Source: Haemaphysalis longicornis (lineage: Eukaryota; Arthropoda; Arachnida; Ixodida; Ixodidae). From it: 64,000 nucleotides of DNA. This document shows, piece by piece, positions 44,633 through 56,961 of this stretch. Position 1 is the first letter of the stretch, and the number at the start of each line of letters is the position of its first letter. The notes beneath the pieces are model-generated. The model saw only the letters and a program-made list of their open reading frames with translations. It searched no databases and was not told the origin of the DNA. The translations under genes and the position numbers were made by a program. Location: assembly GCA_013339765.2 (NCBI GenBank), contig CM023453.1:35260926-35324925 (forward strand), given 5' to 3'.

Positions 44633-45255
44633 CGCTCATCCCAAGGTAAACACACCCAGGGTTTGCTCAAGGCGATTTGAATTTACCGCGTTCCACTGCT
44701 AAAGGCCGGGTTCCTCGATGCCAGCGCTGCAGTACGGCGGTGACGCGCGTGAATCGAGACGGCCGACTTCAAGGTTTATAGAACCGCGTGGCCGTGCTCC
44801 ACGTGCGTTCCAAGCAGGAGGTGGAACCCAGATAGTGAAACAACCAATTTAGCCTTTGCCAATCCTCCCTTGTGGGTTTGTGCCAAAATCTTTGAGGACA
44901 TCATCATCATCATCTTTTGTTGCTGTTGTGTGATTTCTCGTATGCCGCCTGGAAGTGGCGCGGGCAACAGCAGGCGGTAGTTTACTGCAGAAGATGTATA
45001 ATATCATTTGCTATCGAAAAACCAAGCATCCATGAATTTTTTAATAAAGGAACACTGTAGATATCCCTTGTGTACTAATTTCCTGTCTTATATTTGCGTA
45101 ATGTCTTGTTCTAGAGAAACAAAGTTGACAAGTATGACCATATAAACCGGGCTTAGACGTTAACCTTTAGCTGTGAGTATATAAGGCTATTGCGCAATAT
45201 CTACTTTGCTTTGGCCGGGAGGCTGAATCAAGTCACAGACAGACCGACAGACTAA

Positions 45256-46160
45256 TCAAATGCGAACACGGAAATATGAACCGGAACACAAAAATGAAAA
45301 ATACACGGATGTCAAATAACGGCGCGCTATTGGCATATCTGGAATGCCACGCTTCCCAACTTTGACCTGCGTGGACAGAAATTAAGCTATTTGTGTCCTG
45401 GATCATATTTTAGTGATCGTGTTTAATTTGTCAGACTCTACTTGCGCCTCCCCTAATAGCGTGGATGTTCTCCCAACAACTATGCCCGCAGCCTGAAGTC
45501 GAAACTTTTTTGGCACATGTAGACACCTCAACATTAAGAAAAAAAGACTGCTTTGTCCCCGTAACGACGACACCAAGACACCAATTTCAACATTAACTTC
45601 GCACGAATAATCGTAACAATAAAGAAAACATATGCGCCGCAGTGGAGACTAGCCAGCCACCCTCCGGCGACAACTTCGTGACACGACAGAAACTTGCCTG
45701 TTCGTGCGATTGGCGGCCGCCTACAAGCCACCGCTACAAAAATTGGCTCCATGTGGTTGGAAAGCAAAGCTGTGAACGACACCCACAACAATTGCCATGC
45801 GACGTCACTTGAATTCACACACGTGGCTCTACAGAGAGTGAAACCATAGATACTGCCAGCCGTTACCTGGGATTTGCGGGGGTGCCGTCCCTAACGCCCG
45901 AGCGTCGGCCGTTGTCGAACTAGAGCGGAGGACGCCGCCGCTGTAGCCCGGCAGTGAGGCGGCTGAAAGAAAGCGGAGAGGAGCATCTTTCCAAGAATAA
46001 ACAGCAGAACCTTGGAGAGATCCTCGTGCAGCCGAGCAGTGAGGGCATGTTCTCCTTCCCTCCGTGATTTCGACTTCTCGAACTACGTTTTCGGTGCCTC
46101 TATCTAGTGTTTCGCGTCGCTATGCGGCAGATCCTTTAGGTACTAGCCTAGATAGAGTGC
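45256..46160. other. Intergenic DNA upstream of copy 2, no gene seen
   Basis: No recognisable exon or element. It becomes GC-richer toward 45.9-46.1 kb, just before the open frame at 46167. Confidence 0.4.
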
Positions 46161-46166
46161 GCGAAG

Positions 46167-46427
46167 ATGGCTACGGGCAGCAGTCTATCGCCGCCTTCAA
46201 CAAGCGCAGCGGCCGCGCGTGAGCAGATGTTACATCGTCGTTCGTACAGTTTCGGGTGTTCCCGCAGCCTCGCGAGGCTCATGGCATTCTACGAGTACAT
46301 TCTTCAGCAACAGCAGCGTGCACAACAGCTAGTGGGGATGCTTCAAGCCAAACCCGCCCCCTGCCTGTGTCTGTGTTCGTCGCGCACCCCGCCGCGCCGA
46401 CCCTGCAACAAACCCAATCTAACCTAG
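46167..46427 (+). CDS. Unrecognised 86-codon open frame
   Basis: The frame starts with ATG in context GCGAAGATGG, a good eukaryotic start context. It reads MATGSSLSPPSTSAAAAREQ, LARLMAFYEYILQQQQRAQQ and a Pro/Cys end. The Ala/Gln-rich composition could be a first exon or part of a repeat. No family is recognised and no splice partner was found. It lies between the two transporter copies and is not part of the duplicated block. Confidence 0.2.
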   Translation: MATGSSLSPPSTSAAAAREQMLHRRSYSFGCSRSLARLMAFYEYILQQQQRAQQLVGMLQAKPAPCLCLCSSRTPPRRPCNKPNLT

Positions 46428-46544
46428 CCCAACGAGACAAAACACAACCAATATTAAACGCAATTCAGCCCATTCTAAAAGTCCTGTGTTCCGAACCCTT
46501 GATAAAATAACCAGATTAAAACAAAGCATTAACAAAATTACGAT

Positions 46545-46780
46545 GACCGAAAACTTTTGAAAGCTTACAAAATATCGCCAAGGCGGACTCAAACCTGAGC
46601 CTTAACCAATTACTATACCACATCGCTACAGGGGCAGCTGCAAGTGCGGCTTTTAGGGAATATTTATCCCATAGTATCTCCGCGTATATAGCTTTTCCTG
46701 CCAGTGAGAGGCGACTGCTGTGAGAAATTTGTGAGAGTAATTCTCCCGGTTGCAGGGATAATAGACCCTACCTTCATTTT
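46545..46780 (-). mobile_element. SINE-like repeat with B box
   Basis: The minus strand reads TCTATTATCCCTGCAACC, GGGAGAATTA and, further on, a pol III-like GGTTAAGGCTCAGGTTTGAG. The same order occurs in plus orientation at 47575-47810. It is present upstream of copy 2. Confidence 0.5.
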
Positions 46781-47166
46781 ATGATTGCCATTCGTTTTTC
46801 TCACCTTGATTTTTCAATTTTTTTCTGTCGTTTATGAAAGCAGAACTCTTTCCAACCGGTCTAAATGAACTTTCGTAAGCGCCTCGTTATTAAATAAGAA
46901 TTATGTTTATTTTCGCTGTCTTCTCTTTATTGGCTGATCCCCTAATTGGGAATGCGTCACGCCTAAAGGCGCAACAACAACAGCAGCCACGGATTCACGC
47001 GCAAAAAGACGAGAACAAAAAGAATCGCCCGCGTGCCGCACGCATCGAGCCTTCAGAGCAGCTAGAAGTTCCCCTATTCCTCTGCGGGACTCCCGCCTAA
47101 CCCGCCTTGACCCAAGAACAGTGCCGCCTGCGTAGACTTGAGGTGCTGACGCTGCCAGGCAGCGCG

Positions 47167-47236
47167 AAGGGGTTTGAAGTCGCCACAACCACCCCCGTCG
47201 GCCCTCAGATGCTGTCGCAGAGCAGCGAGCCCTTAG
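47167..47236 (+). pseudogene. Copy 2 exon 1, ATG changed to AAG
   Basis: Same 70-bp layout and donor (CCTTAG|GTGAGC) as copy 1 exon 1. The aligned text is GAAGGGGTTTGAAGTCGCC against GATGGGGTCCGAAGTCGCC in copy 1. An in-frame stop lies upstream at 47098, so no upstream ATG can serve in this frame. Confidence 0.75.
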
Positions 47237-47574
47237 GTGAGCTGTTGGAAAATCGCACGATGAGCGTCTGTCGATACGATGGGGCAGCGCTTAAGGATGT
47301 GCTATCGGTGTAAGCAGCTTTGTTTGGTCGTTCGAAGCAAACCGACAGCAGTGTTGTTAACACTATTAGACTGCCGTGCCGCTGTCTCCCCTCTGCTCAT
47401 AATGCGTGCAGCACTTCGGCCTTCTCCCACACACGGGACATACAGAGGCTTAGCACATGGACGTATATCTGCCCGACGAAGGTACGAATACTGAGGAGGC
47501 GCCTGGACGTCACTTTTTTAGCCGCTGCTCCCGCAATGTTGGCATGCGAATCAGCCACGCTCGCATTCTCCGCA

Positions 47575-48130
47575 GCAAAGTTGTCTCTATTATCCCGGCA
47601 ACCGGGAGAATTACCGTCAGAAATGTCTTACGGCAGTCGCCTCTCATTGGCTAAGCACGCTACGAGGAAATTCTGTGGGTTAAATATTGCCTAAGAAAAC
47701 GTAAGAAGACGTGCCCGTGTACAGCTGTGGTATACTACTTGATGTTAAACGGGAAGGCTCAGGTTCGAGTCCGATATTGCGTTGTTTTTTTTACTTTTCA
47801 GAATTTTTCGCTCATCGTGATTTCGTTAATGCTTTTTTTTACTCTGGTTAATCTTGAAATCGTCGCACGGGACTTCTAGAATGGTTTCAGTTACGTTTGA
47901 TATAGGTTGTGTTCTGTGTCGTTGGGTTAGATAGGTTTGTTGCAGTTTGGCTAGATTTGGGTACGTTATGACGCGTTTAGTTAGGTTACGCTAGGTTCGC
48001 TGAGGTTATGTTATGTTAGGTGATGTTGGGACGTAATATTCACCAAATGTTCGGGCAGGCAGCTTTTATGCAACCTGCCGGGAGAAGTTTCGTGAGGTAA
48101 TTCTAACAGCTGCCGTGACATTAGTCGCAG
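47575..48130 (+). mobile_element. Copy-2-specific insertion with SINE-like part
   Basis: Copy 1 reads TTCTCCGCAGCTACTTTCC without a break at about 12633. In copy 2 about 560 bp separate TTCTCCGCA and GCAGCTACTTTCC. The insert opens with the repeat also found at 46545-46780 (B box GGTTCGAGTCC at about 47763) and ends with TAGGTTA-type repeats near 47940-48030. Confidence 0.6.
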
Positions 48131-48405
48131 CCCCGCAGCTACTTTCCTTCAAAGAGCGACTGATCGTTCCCGCGAACGGTGTATAAAGCGGGAGGCGATG
48201 CAAAATAAATCGGTAGTACACCGTATCAACAAAGCAACACTGCGTTCCACGGACATCCTCGGTGCAGGGTACAGCCAAAAAGATTTCGCTTCCGTCACAC
48301 TTTCCGCTATCGTACACTTGGGGCCTCTCCTGAGTATTTTTTTTCCGCCATGACCTCTTGCTCTACGGTGTCACTGAGACGTGCCTGGCATCGGCGCGCG
48401 TCCAG

Positions 48406-48536
48406 GGGGCCTGATCAAGAACAGCGTCTCGCTGAACCAGGACGCGGGACTTCCCGGCAAGCTGCAACGCCGATTTGCCACGTGCATCGACTTCCTCATG
48501 CACATCTGCCTGCTGGCTTTCCTAGTTGGAAACAAG
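48406..48536 (+). pseudogene. Copy 2 exon 2, open
   Basis: 131 bp as in copy 1, coding GLIKNSVSLNQDAGLPGK then RRFATCIDFLMHICLLAFLV. No lesion, with about ten residue changes, all compatible with a membrane helix. Confidence 0.8.
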
Positions 48537-50015
48537 GTACTCATGCACGCATTGGCATCGAATTGGCCTCCTTCAAGACCTTGTCGTGTATACGGTGTTG
48601 CCTTACGTTCTACCCCTTGTGAGAAAGAGTGTAACGTCTCTACGCAATGAAGCAAGGGGCTCTTTATAACCACCATCGAACGTCATGTGCAAGCTGAGTT
48701 ACATGCGACCACTGCATAGAGTAGAAGCTTGTAGCGTCGTCACGGCGATGGCTTCGAAGGGCTCAACAGAGAAACCATCGCTCGAGTTGAAAAGTAAATT
48801 TACAGACAGCGTTATTAAAATGGCGTCACCTTTTATAACCTCGTAGTCGCCTTCCAGTGGTAAAAGACCCAAACGCTGAGATCCGAAAACTTGCGGATTC
48901 GGATTCTAACTTGCGGATTCGGGAGGGCGACGCGATTCGCCGTTCAACCAGATAATGCGCTTATGGGAGTGCACGGTAGCTGCTTACCGAAACGTACGCT
49001 CAAATGTGCGTTACTTCTTCCAGACCTACTCAGGATGAATCGAAACTGTCGCGTCACTTGTACGACACGTTATAAATGCAAACCTGCTAAAGAAACTCCC
49101 TTCGCATTATTACTCTGCACGCAAGAAGCGAATCACTGACGGGGGAACGTAAGAGCACGAAATCTTTCGCTGTGGCCATTTTCATGGTGTTACGCTGTGG
49201 CCAAGCCGGACGCAGAGACCAGCATTCCCGTCTTGGTGGGGCGGGTGCCACAATGGCAAGGACAGTGGCGGCACACAGAGAGGCCTCCTGCTAACTATAG
49301 CCTCACTTTTGTGCCTACTAATACACTAAACAGACTAAAGCCTAATCTTTTGAGAAGCAATATTGTCGGTGACATAGTGCACTCGCCGATGAAATGGGTG
49401 GCGTGTTCACAAATCATCCACCTCCAAAAGTTTGGCGAAGCTAGCGGGAAGTCGAAGCATCGACATATTTTTTTACCCATACGCGTATGGTCAATGCACG
49501 GCTTCTCATCGCATTCTAAAACATCGAGCAAAGAGTGACCCAATCTATTAGAAAAGCCGGTGGGAGCTAAATGAGAGCCGATGAAGAGGGTGCTAAAGAA
49601 AGCAATTTTCTCAAGATACTACGGCCAAAAGCAGGCGCGATGTTATACGGCTGCACGCTGAACGAGGCCCAAAAGAGCAGTCTTGTGCAATATCTCCCGT
49701 CATTACGGATTCTACCGCCTGTAGTAGGTATACGCCAACCCCTGGGTATACGCCAACGGCAGGACTGCGGGAAGAAAAAGAAACATATATTAGTGAGCAC
49801 AGTTAGTCGACGATGATGGCCGCCGTTTTATCCCGCTAAATCACACTTAACTCTACTGCCCGTCAATGCCTCGCCACCATTCAGCACCTCATGTGGGGAT
49901 GCTCGAGAGATCGCAATGTAAAAATAACCACGTGTCAGCGGTGGGAGGAGGCGTTGTGACGCCCAGTACAAAGGGCCCTATAGTATCACTGGTCTCCCGG
50001 GCGGTCTCGACGCAG

Positions 50016-50165
50016 GAGGGCATCAGCGTCTACTGCGCCCTGCTCACCCTGGCGGGCCTCCTGGGCTACCTTTTGCCGCCGCCCATCGCGGCCATGCTGC
50101 CCGTCGCCATCCTGCCCCTCAGCGACGTCTACGGGGCCGACCAGCTGGCCGCCGAATACCTCGGC
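50016..50165 (+). pseudogene. Copy 2 exon 3, open
   Basis: 150 bp, with only three residue changes from copy 1 (D to E at the first codon, M to I, V to G at the end). Splice sites are intact. Confidence 0.85.
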
Positions 50166-51516
50166 GTGAGTGAGCTTTCTGTGCGCCGTGGTATGCAGCT
50201 GTGCAGTTCCGATGCGGCAGTACCCTTACAAATGCCGTTTTGGCTAGCGTAACGCATTGCCTTCCCGAAATGGGCCGCGGAAGCTTCAACTCTGATAATG
50301 GCGTGGACTCCTGCAATAAGCAAACAATGAAACATTGGGACGCCCTTGCAGTCTGCGGTCTAGAGGCTTGAATGAAAGAAATACTGTATACCAGGAGAGT
50401 AAAAACTTTCATTGCTTCCGGAGCGCTGCAGTATAACCCGGCGATACACCACATACGCGATGCAGTCAGAAGTGCTGCGCGCTATTACCCGCGCTATGAT
50501 CGAGTTACCTTGGCAGTAAAGCGTACTTTGGCATTTTCGAGCTCCGTCGTATACGTCATGCTCTGTTAGGTCTGACTTCAGACACATCCATACAAGTACC
50601 AACTTTAAAGCTGTGTACAGCCGTAAAAGTCACACCGGGCAGTCGCATAGGATCCTGTACATTTGCCCATTTTTATACGCTAGAAACTCATGTTTCGGTA
50701 AAAGATGACAAATACAACTTTGTTTTGTGGAAGGTAACTTTTGCCGCTGCATTTGAAGGTAATGTTCACTCACAACCATCTATGCATAAGGCAAAATCAC
50801 TCCGTCATTCGCAGACTAATAAAAGTTCATCAGGACATGACGCTCTGTTCTGTGAGGCACAAAAGGTTTCCGGTGTTAGTTTTATGTATGGAAGAACCTG
50901 AGAAGCACCGCCGTCGCTGCTTTGGAGGGACAGTGTAGGCAACCAGCAAGTTGGTTTCAAACGAAAGCCTGGCCTTCCCATAAACATTTCAGCGTTGATT
51001 CGGTGCCGAATTATGCCGTCATTGTTGCTAAGACATCGCTAATCAAACTCTGACAAAACGTGATGCAAACAGCGAGTAGAAGAAAATGCGGCAGCGGTGA
51101 TATAGCGGTATAGAAGCAACCGAATATGTTACCACGTACAGAGCGCTTTCTTCAGTTTCGATCAAATCAGTCGTGCTTTTCCGGACTCTTACGTCCTTTG
51201 CAGCTCCGCACCGCTAAGCAAAATATTCCTCCATGCGACCCGTGATCAGCGTTGACGCTTTATTGTAGAAAAACATGTTGCCATTTTTAGTCCCCGCGAA
51301 CGTTCGCGTCGAACCAACCACTCGTGCTTAGCTCACACGCGTCCTCAAAAAGCGGTACCGCGGGCTCAAGTATGGACGAGTAGCGCCATCCAGCGGCAGC
51401 CAGGAAAGACGTCTCTCACGCCAGACGTTTTAATTACTTCCGGTTCAAGTTTCGCGGTTTCGCCAGTGGTTGCCGCAGCTTGTCGTAACGTTTTCGGTAT
51501 TTGTTACTTATTTTAA

Positions 51517-53311
51517 AGGGGTCCTGAAATACCTTCCGCCGATGCATGGATGTACATGCACCAAAATAAAGCAATGTATTTGCAATCTCCTCCCGCAAGA
51601 ATTTTGTTAATGCGATGAGTATTAGCTGAGAAATCGTAAATCAAAAACCGCGCATTATCGTCGCTCCGAGTTTCCTCCTCCTTTCGACTTACTCTCCGCT
51701 GTTGACGGCGCGCGAGCCTTGCCTCCCATGATCGCCATGATGCTGCGCTCCGCAGCGGTGACGTACTTCCGCTATTGCGCTGCTCAGACTGTCGTCTGCT
51801 ACGGGCAAGCTTTGTTGACACCATGAATCCCGCACGCACTCCGCTCAAGGCTGGAAAAGCGAACGAAAAATCTGGCCGCATGTGTGCGGTGGCCTGGCCT
51901 TGCCCTTTCGCGGTGTGCGTTGCTGCAGTGCAGCACGTGACTTTTAATCGGCGGCGAACTATCAGCCGCTGGGGAGGATCTTGCGCTCGGTCCCTTTCAT
52001 GCACCGCGCACTGTTTATCCAAAAAGCGCCGTATCAGATGTGGCCCCGCTGGTGCCGGGTCTTATTTTGCAGTGGTGGTAATTCCTGCCGGCGCCATGTG
52101 AAAAGGACATTTTAAACCGATACAGAACCCGTGCACAAAACGCTTCAATCATGTGACCAGTTCAGCTTGGGGCGACGCGTGGTGGAGAGCGGCAACGTTG
52201 GCAAAACATGCTCCGGCGCGGCTCTGAGCTTTCTAGCGCTGGAGCGAGCGCCATTTCTTTGACAATCTCAAACATCGGTTGCCTTGGCAACAAGGCACAA
52301 ACCGCCCCAGAAGTCAGTTACGGTTGCGTGATCCCAGTTCAGCTCGGGGCCCCACCTCGCGATATGTGCGCACTGCAGGCTTACCACTCACTCTCATTAG
52401 GAGGTGTGAGATGCGTTTGGCATTACAGGAGGCGATGGTGTGTGTGTTGTGGACGCCTTTGTTTCGCGATGAAATCCGACGTTGTGCTTCTGCGGGTGGA
52501 TAGTGCTTCCCATGGTCTGGATTGTCTTTCTCGAGCGACGTACGACTCAACCTCGCATGGGGTATGTGCAGTGTGCGTGGCTAAAAGCCATCTCGGCTTG
52601 CGCGCCAGAGTGTAGTGACTTGCTGTTCGTCCCCGCAAACCGCGCGCGAGGTGAGTTCCGAATTTACAACGGGCAGGAGGAGGCAACCCATCGTCTGTCA
52701 ATCGCGGTTCAGACTTGCAACGCATGTTGTGACGTTGTGTTCGTTCGAAACGCATCTCTGGATTGTTTTGAAGTGGAAAAAAATGTATCCGTCAAACCCG
52801 GGCATTCGGCTCAGGGCGTTCTCTGCGATTGCACGAAAGAAGTGCCACGGGGCTTCAACGCTTTCTTTGTGGAACGTACTCCGGTAAGAGAATATCCATG
52901 TCGTGTTATGGCCGTGCTGCATTCAATACAAAACGGTTAAGCGTTTGTTTTGCACTTGTTTCGTCTGTCGTAAAATGCCCAAGCACTCCGGCACTCCGCT
53001 GGCAGATCAGCCGGCGAGTCGACGCTGAGCAGACGACTCATCTCTTTGCCGGAAGTGCGTGAAAAAGCCGCCCAATAGCAGGATGTCTAGCTCATGACGA
53101 ACATGTGGGAATCGATGATGTAGACATGTGAAGATGGCGGCGTCCAAAAACACGAAGGAAAGGGTGAGAAAAAAGCGACAAACTTTGCAACAAAAGTATG
53201 AGCTTTCCGCTGCGCGTAAAAGAGTAATACTTGGCCCAGATGACCTTGACGACCCAATCTAACGATTGCGCTACTTCATTTAGTGTGCTCAAAATGCCTT
53301 TCAGGGCCCCT
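51517..53311. mobile_element. TTAA-flanked inverted-repeat element, 1.8 kb
   Basis: Starts TTAA-AGGGGTCCTGAAA and ends TTTCAGGGCCCCT-TTAA (TTAA at 51513-51516 and 53312-53315). No transposase is recognised. The fragmentary frames inside are unassigned. It is absent from copy 1 intron 4. Confidence 0.65.
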
Positions 53312-53518
53312 TTAAGTGATGCCTTTATATCGTTTTTCATTTCGCATACAGACAAAAGTATGTTGCCGAGCTACTCTATGTCATGGTTGCCAGCATCATT
53401 TTTGAGAGGGACACATACGGCTCGCAGATCTAAAAATTTCGATTTAAAAAGTTCTAGGGCATTATCAGCAAAACCGTTTCTCGTCAAGGTGCTTTAAGTG
53501 ATGCCCTTTCATTTGGGA

Positions 53519-54112
53519 CACAACGAGACGGCCCACAGGGAGGCGCGCGCTATAACACACCGCGCCCCCAGTGTGGGGAGGCGTCCCGAGTGGGAATGGT
53601 GGGTGGAGACTAAAGACAGACCCAGGGGTTACGGCGAAGCACTCAAGAACATGCGGCTGATGAGAAGAGCGTATCCGCCGCCCCACCGGGCGCTGGGTTG
53701 TGAAGAGTAACGTATCTCAGAAGGCTACAGACGGCGTCGGTCACGTCACCGGCAGCACTACACCACATGTATCCCGACGAATACCCCGATGCCCAATTCA
53801 GCGTATGTAAGAAAGGGCCGGCCAACCGGTGGCACGTCATGTGGGATTGTGCCTCCGACCCAGACGGCGCAAGTTTTGAAGAATACCCGGCGGACCTCCA
53901 AAGAGCCATTGAGTCAAGCAACAAGACGGATCAAGCATGGGCCATCCAGCAGGTCTTCATTGCGCTCGAAAGGCACGGGCTCCGCAAAGGGGCTAGCGCT
54001 TAGTAGGGCCGCAAAGAAGATGCGACGGTGGGCCACGTCGGGGCGGGGGTCGTAACAGACCCAAGCCCACTGCAGGTTTTATTGAAATAAAGTCATTTCC
54101 AGTCCAGTCCAG
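53519..54112 (+). mobile_element. LINE 3' end with target duplication
   Basis: Flanked by TCATTTGGGA (53509-53518 and 54113-54122). It encodes an RNase H end (HNETAHREARAITHRAP) and a C-terminal Cys/His motif (VCKKGPANRWHVMWDC) with a frameshift between, stop at 54001, then AATAAA and a (CCAGT)n tail. Found only in copy 2. Confidence 0.85.
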
Positions 54113-54682
54113 TCATTTGGGATAGAGAATATATACTCGACAAAAATCGGTTGTATGTCCCTTTAAGCACATGCGTTACAAAAAGAAACAAGACGTGCTA
54201 GATGCTTTCATTACATACAAGCGATAGTATACGAGACTGACTCAATTTTAGAAGGACGTGTAGCTGGCAACGTCAGCCGACTCCAGCATTTCGATATTCC
54301 ATACGGTAACATTTTAATAGCGAAGATGCTGTTGGTCGAGCGATTTAGTCCGTCTGCTGTAGGTCATGCATCACGCAGGGGTATACGAGCAGGTTCCCAG
54401 GACCGCTGGTGGCCTCTATGAATGGGCATGTGAACGGTCTCGCCTGCGGTTCCTAGACCCATCGTTAGAGGGCACAGAGGACTCGCAGGGGAGGGTTGCT
54501 CTCCCTCCAGGGAGGCTCCCGACGCTGACGTTTCGCTGCCGATTTCATTGCGTGAACTGTAGAATTTGCGCGGCGACGGCGCCGCCGTTCTCGGGCGAGT
54601 GCATGTCATCCTTTGAGCCAACACAAGCCAACCACAGCTCTGCTGTATCAGCAGATTTCATACTCGGTGTACCTGGGTTTAA

Positions 54683-56453
54683 AGGGACACTGAAGTGATT
54701 TGTAAACAATGCGGGATTACGAGCGCAAACTGTAGTCCGGAGTCCCTGGGCCCTGTTTCAACCACTCTGTGCGCGTTTACGCGAATTTATTTAGTAGAAA
54801 AATCAATTCGAAAATGCTGTCCTCCTCTCTGTACGCTCGCCCATTTTCTGCGGCGTTTTCGTGTGACGTCAGCAGGAGAGGAGCTGACAATTGGCTGCGC
54901 TACTGCACGGCTCGCCGACCTTCCGCGACCGAGTAAGTGGGCCCACCGTTTAGTCCGCCGGCCGCCAACGGGTCGTCGCAATTCGCTCGATCAGTTGAAA
55001 CTAAGCCACAACACGTTTGGGAATGGAAGAATGCGCCTTTATTTACTTTGTTAGTTTGTACACTGTATCTAGCTCCAAGTCAAGGTCGCTTCACACAAGC
55101 GCTGCACAAGCGCACATGCGACGCTTCACTGACTGGTACGCCAGTAGGAAAATATAAGGCTTCTTGAAGGGGGAGAAGAGTGAGCGAGGTCAATATAGGT
55201 ACTAAGGAAATAAAATCAACTGATGTTTTTACCGTACAGCGTAAAACTAGGGTGCGGGAAGCACTTTTTTGCGCTGGGCGAACAAGCAGAGCGGTCAGCA
55301 GCACCACTACGCATCTGCGAACGCTTTCCCGTCTACGAAATGCAATTGCTAGACGTGAGCTATTGTGGAAACTCGGGGGACGCTTACTGCACGAGCGCAA
55401 TGCAACAAATAGTCACCTAAGCTGCTTGAAATACTAAAACTAAATAAAAGTGTAAACTGGTTATACATTATATACCTTATCTTTTCCATCGCCGCCAGCG
55501 GCCCCCCGTGGCTTAGTCGTCTGGGGTGCTAGTTATGTCATCGCAAGTGTTTTGCCAGTCGCAAGTTAGAATCGCCGCGGGTACATGCTTTTTTTTTTAT
55601 GAGTAACTTTTTTGTTTTTCGCCGATGTTTTCTATACTGAGTTGACCTTTTTTTGGGCCGCAACGTTCATTGCTCCACGAACTAGTCCACAGAACTCGCG
55701 CAGGCTGGCACTGCCGCGCTAGCGAGTTCTCGTTGGCGTGCTATTGCCAAATACGGCAACGGCAGCCTAAAAAAAATAGCGTCGCGCCCGGGGAGAATCT
55801 AACTTCCCACCTCCACAACGTGAAGCCAGATTCTACCTATCGTCTATCCCAACAGATGGCGCATTCGTGCCACCGACAGCTTGCGGGCAGTGGGCACAGG
55901 CCAGAATCAACAGACCCTAGGCCTGGTGCGAACACGCTTTTTACGATACAGGCATGAGCGAGGCAAGCTCCAAATATGGGGGAAAAGCGCATGCATTTGA
56001 GCGTCTGCGGGGACGCGGAGGGCGTTCATGCACTGCGTAGGCCTCAGATAGTGAATGCTACGATTCCAAGCCGTCCTAGGAGGCTTATCTTATGCATTTT
56101 ACAGCCGACAACATGGCAGAAGCGCGGTACTACGATAACTGGGATATTGAGAATGCCCATCCAACGACGCCATCGAATGTCAAACATGTTGTTTTACAGA
56201 CCGAAACCGAAACCGAAACTTGTTTGATTGCTAACCCTGGGCATCGTCCAATCACGGCGCCCCCTCCTCCCAACGTCACAGCTTTAGTTGGTGCGGCCGC
56301 CGCAAACCGCGCATGGTAGTTTTTCTTCTTTCGCGCTTTGTAAAATAATTACCGATTTGTCAACCGGATAAACGATGAAAAGTGTGCTAATTTGAGCCAG
56401 TCTACACAGTACAAGCAAAAATGGGAGCTTGACAAATTCACTTCAGTGTCCCT
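54683..56453. mobile_element. TTAA-flanked inverted-repeat element, 1.77 kb, with empty site in copy 1
   Basis: Left end TTAA-AGGGACACTGAAGTGA, right end TCACTTCAGTGTCCCT-TTAA (TTAA at 54679-54682 and 56454-56457). Copy 1 at about 18000 reads CCTGGGTTTAATTTTTACAG with one TTAA. TTAA duplication and precise empty sites are the hallmark of piggyBac-type elements. No transposase frame is seen, so it would be non-autonomous. A tRNA-like stretch near 55500-55580 has a decayed B box. Confidence 0.85.
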
Positions 56454-56961
56454 TTAATTTTTACAGCGGAGCTTTCTATGCTCACTAATGGCGTCGAAAA
56501 GCGGATACGGGCTGGAGAGAAGCCAATTTTACACAATGGTTTCACAAAACGAAGGTGATGATAAGCGAAGGCACATCAAGCGCCTCAAGAAAAAACGTTT
56601 CCCAAGGCTCTAATAGAACCTTCGGCCCTCGCCTCATGAAGCCAACGTCTATCCGATTGCGCCATTCCGACAGTCGAAGCAGTTTGGATTCTGGTCGTTG
56701 ACTTTGACTTAGATTGCACTGGAGAAAGCTTTGCGTTTTTAATGATCGCTCTCTTAAGAAAGGGGCTTTGATTTGTAACTCTTTCTCGCGGCCCGTCAGG
56801 CATTCATATTTAAAGATACTTACGAAGCAAGGACCGCATCTCTGGTCAATATATCGTCGCTATGAAATACACTGCAGCGCGGAGGTTGAAGAATGCCTAG
56901 AGGGCACACAGGAGAAGCGCGCAAGTTTTCTAACATTTTCTTCGGCACCGTATCTCCGCAG

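Larger units (their letters stand above)
43131..45255 (+). repeat. Copy of the intron-2 repeat of gene copy 1, interrupted
   Basis: Matches 14455-15600 (GTATCTG.TCCTTTCGTTGCAAATGTCG; GGTTTATAGAACCGCG; CTTTGGCCGGG.GGCTGAATC), but is interrupted by the hairpin at 43215-43356 and the LINE at 43434-44632. It is intergenic here, between the two transporter copies. Confidence 0.6.

Noticed and set aside
55500..55580. tRNA gene in the TTAA element
   Set aside because: The B box is degenerate (AGTTAGAATC) and no cloverleaf is evident.
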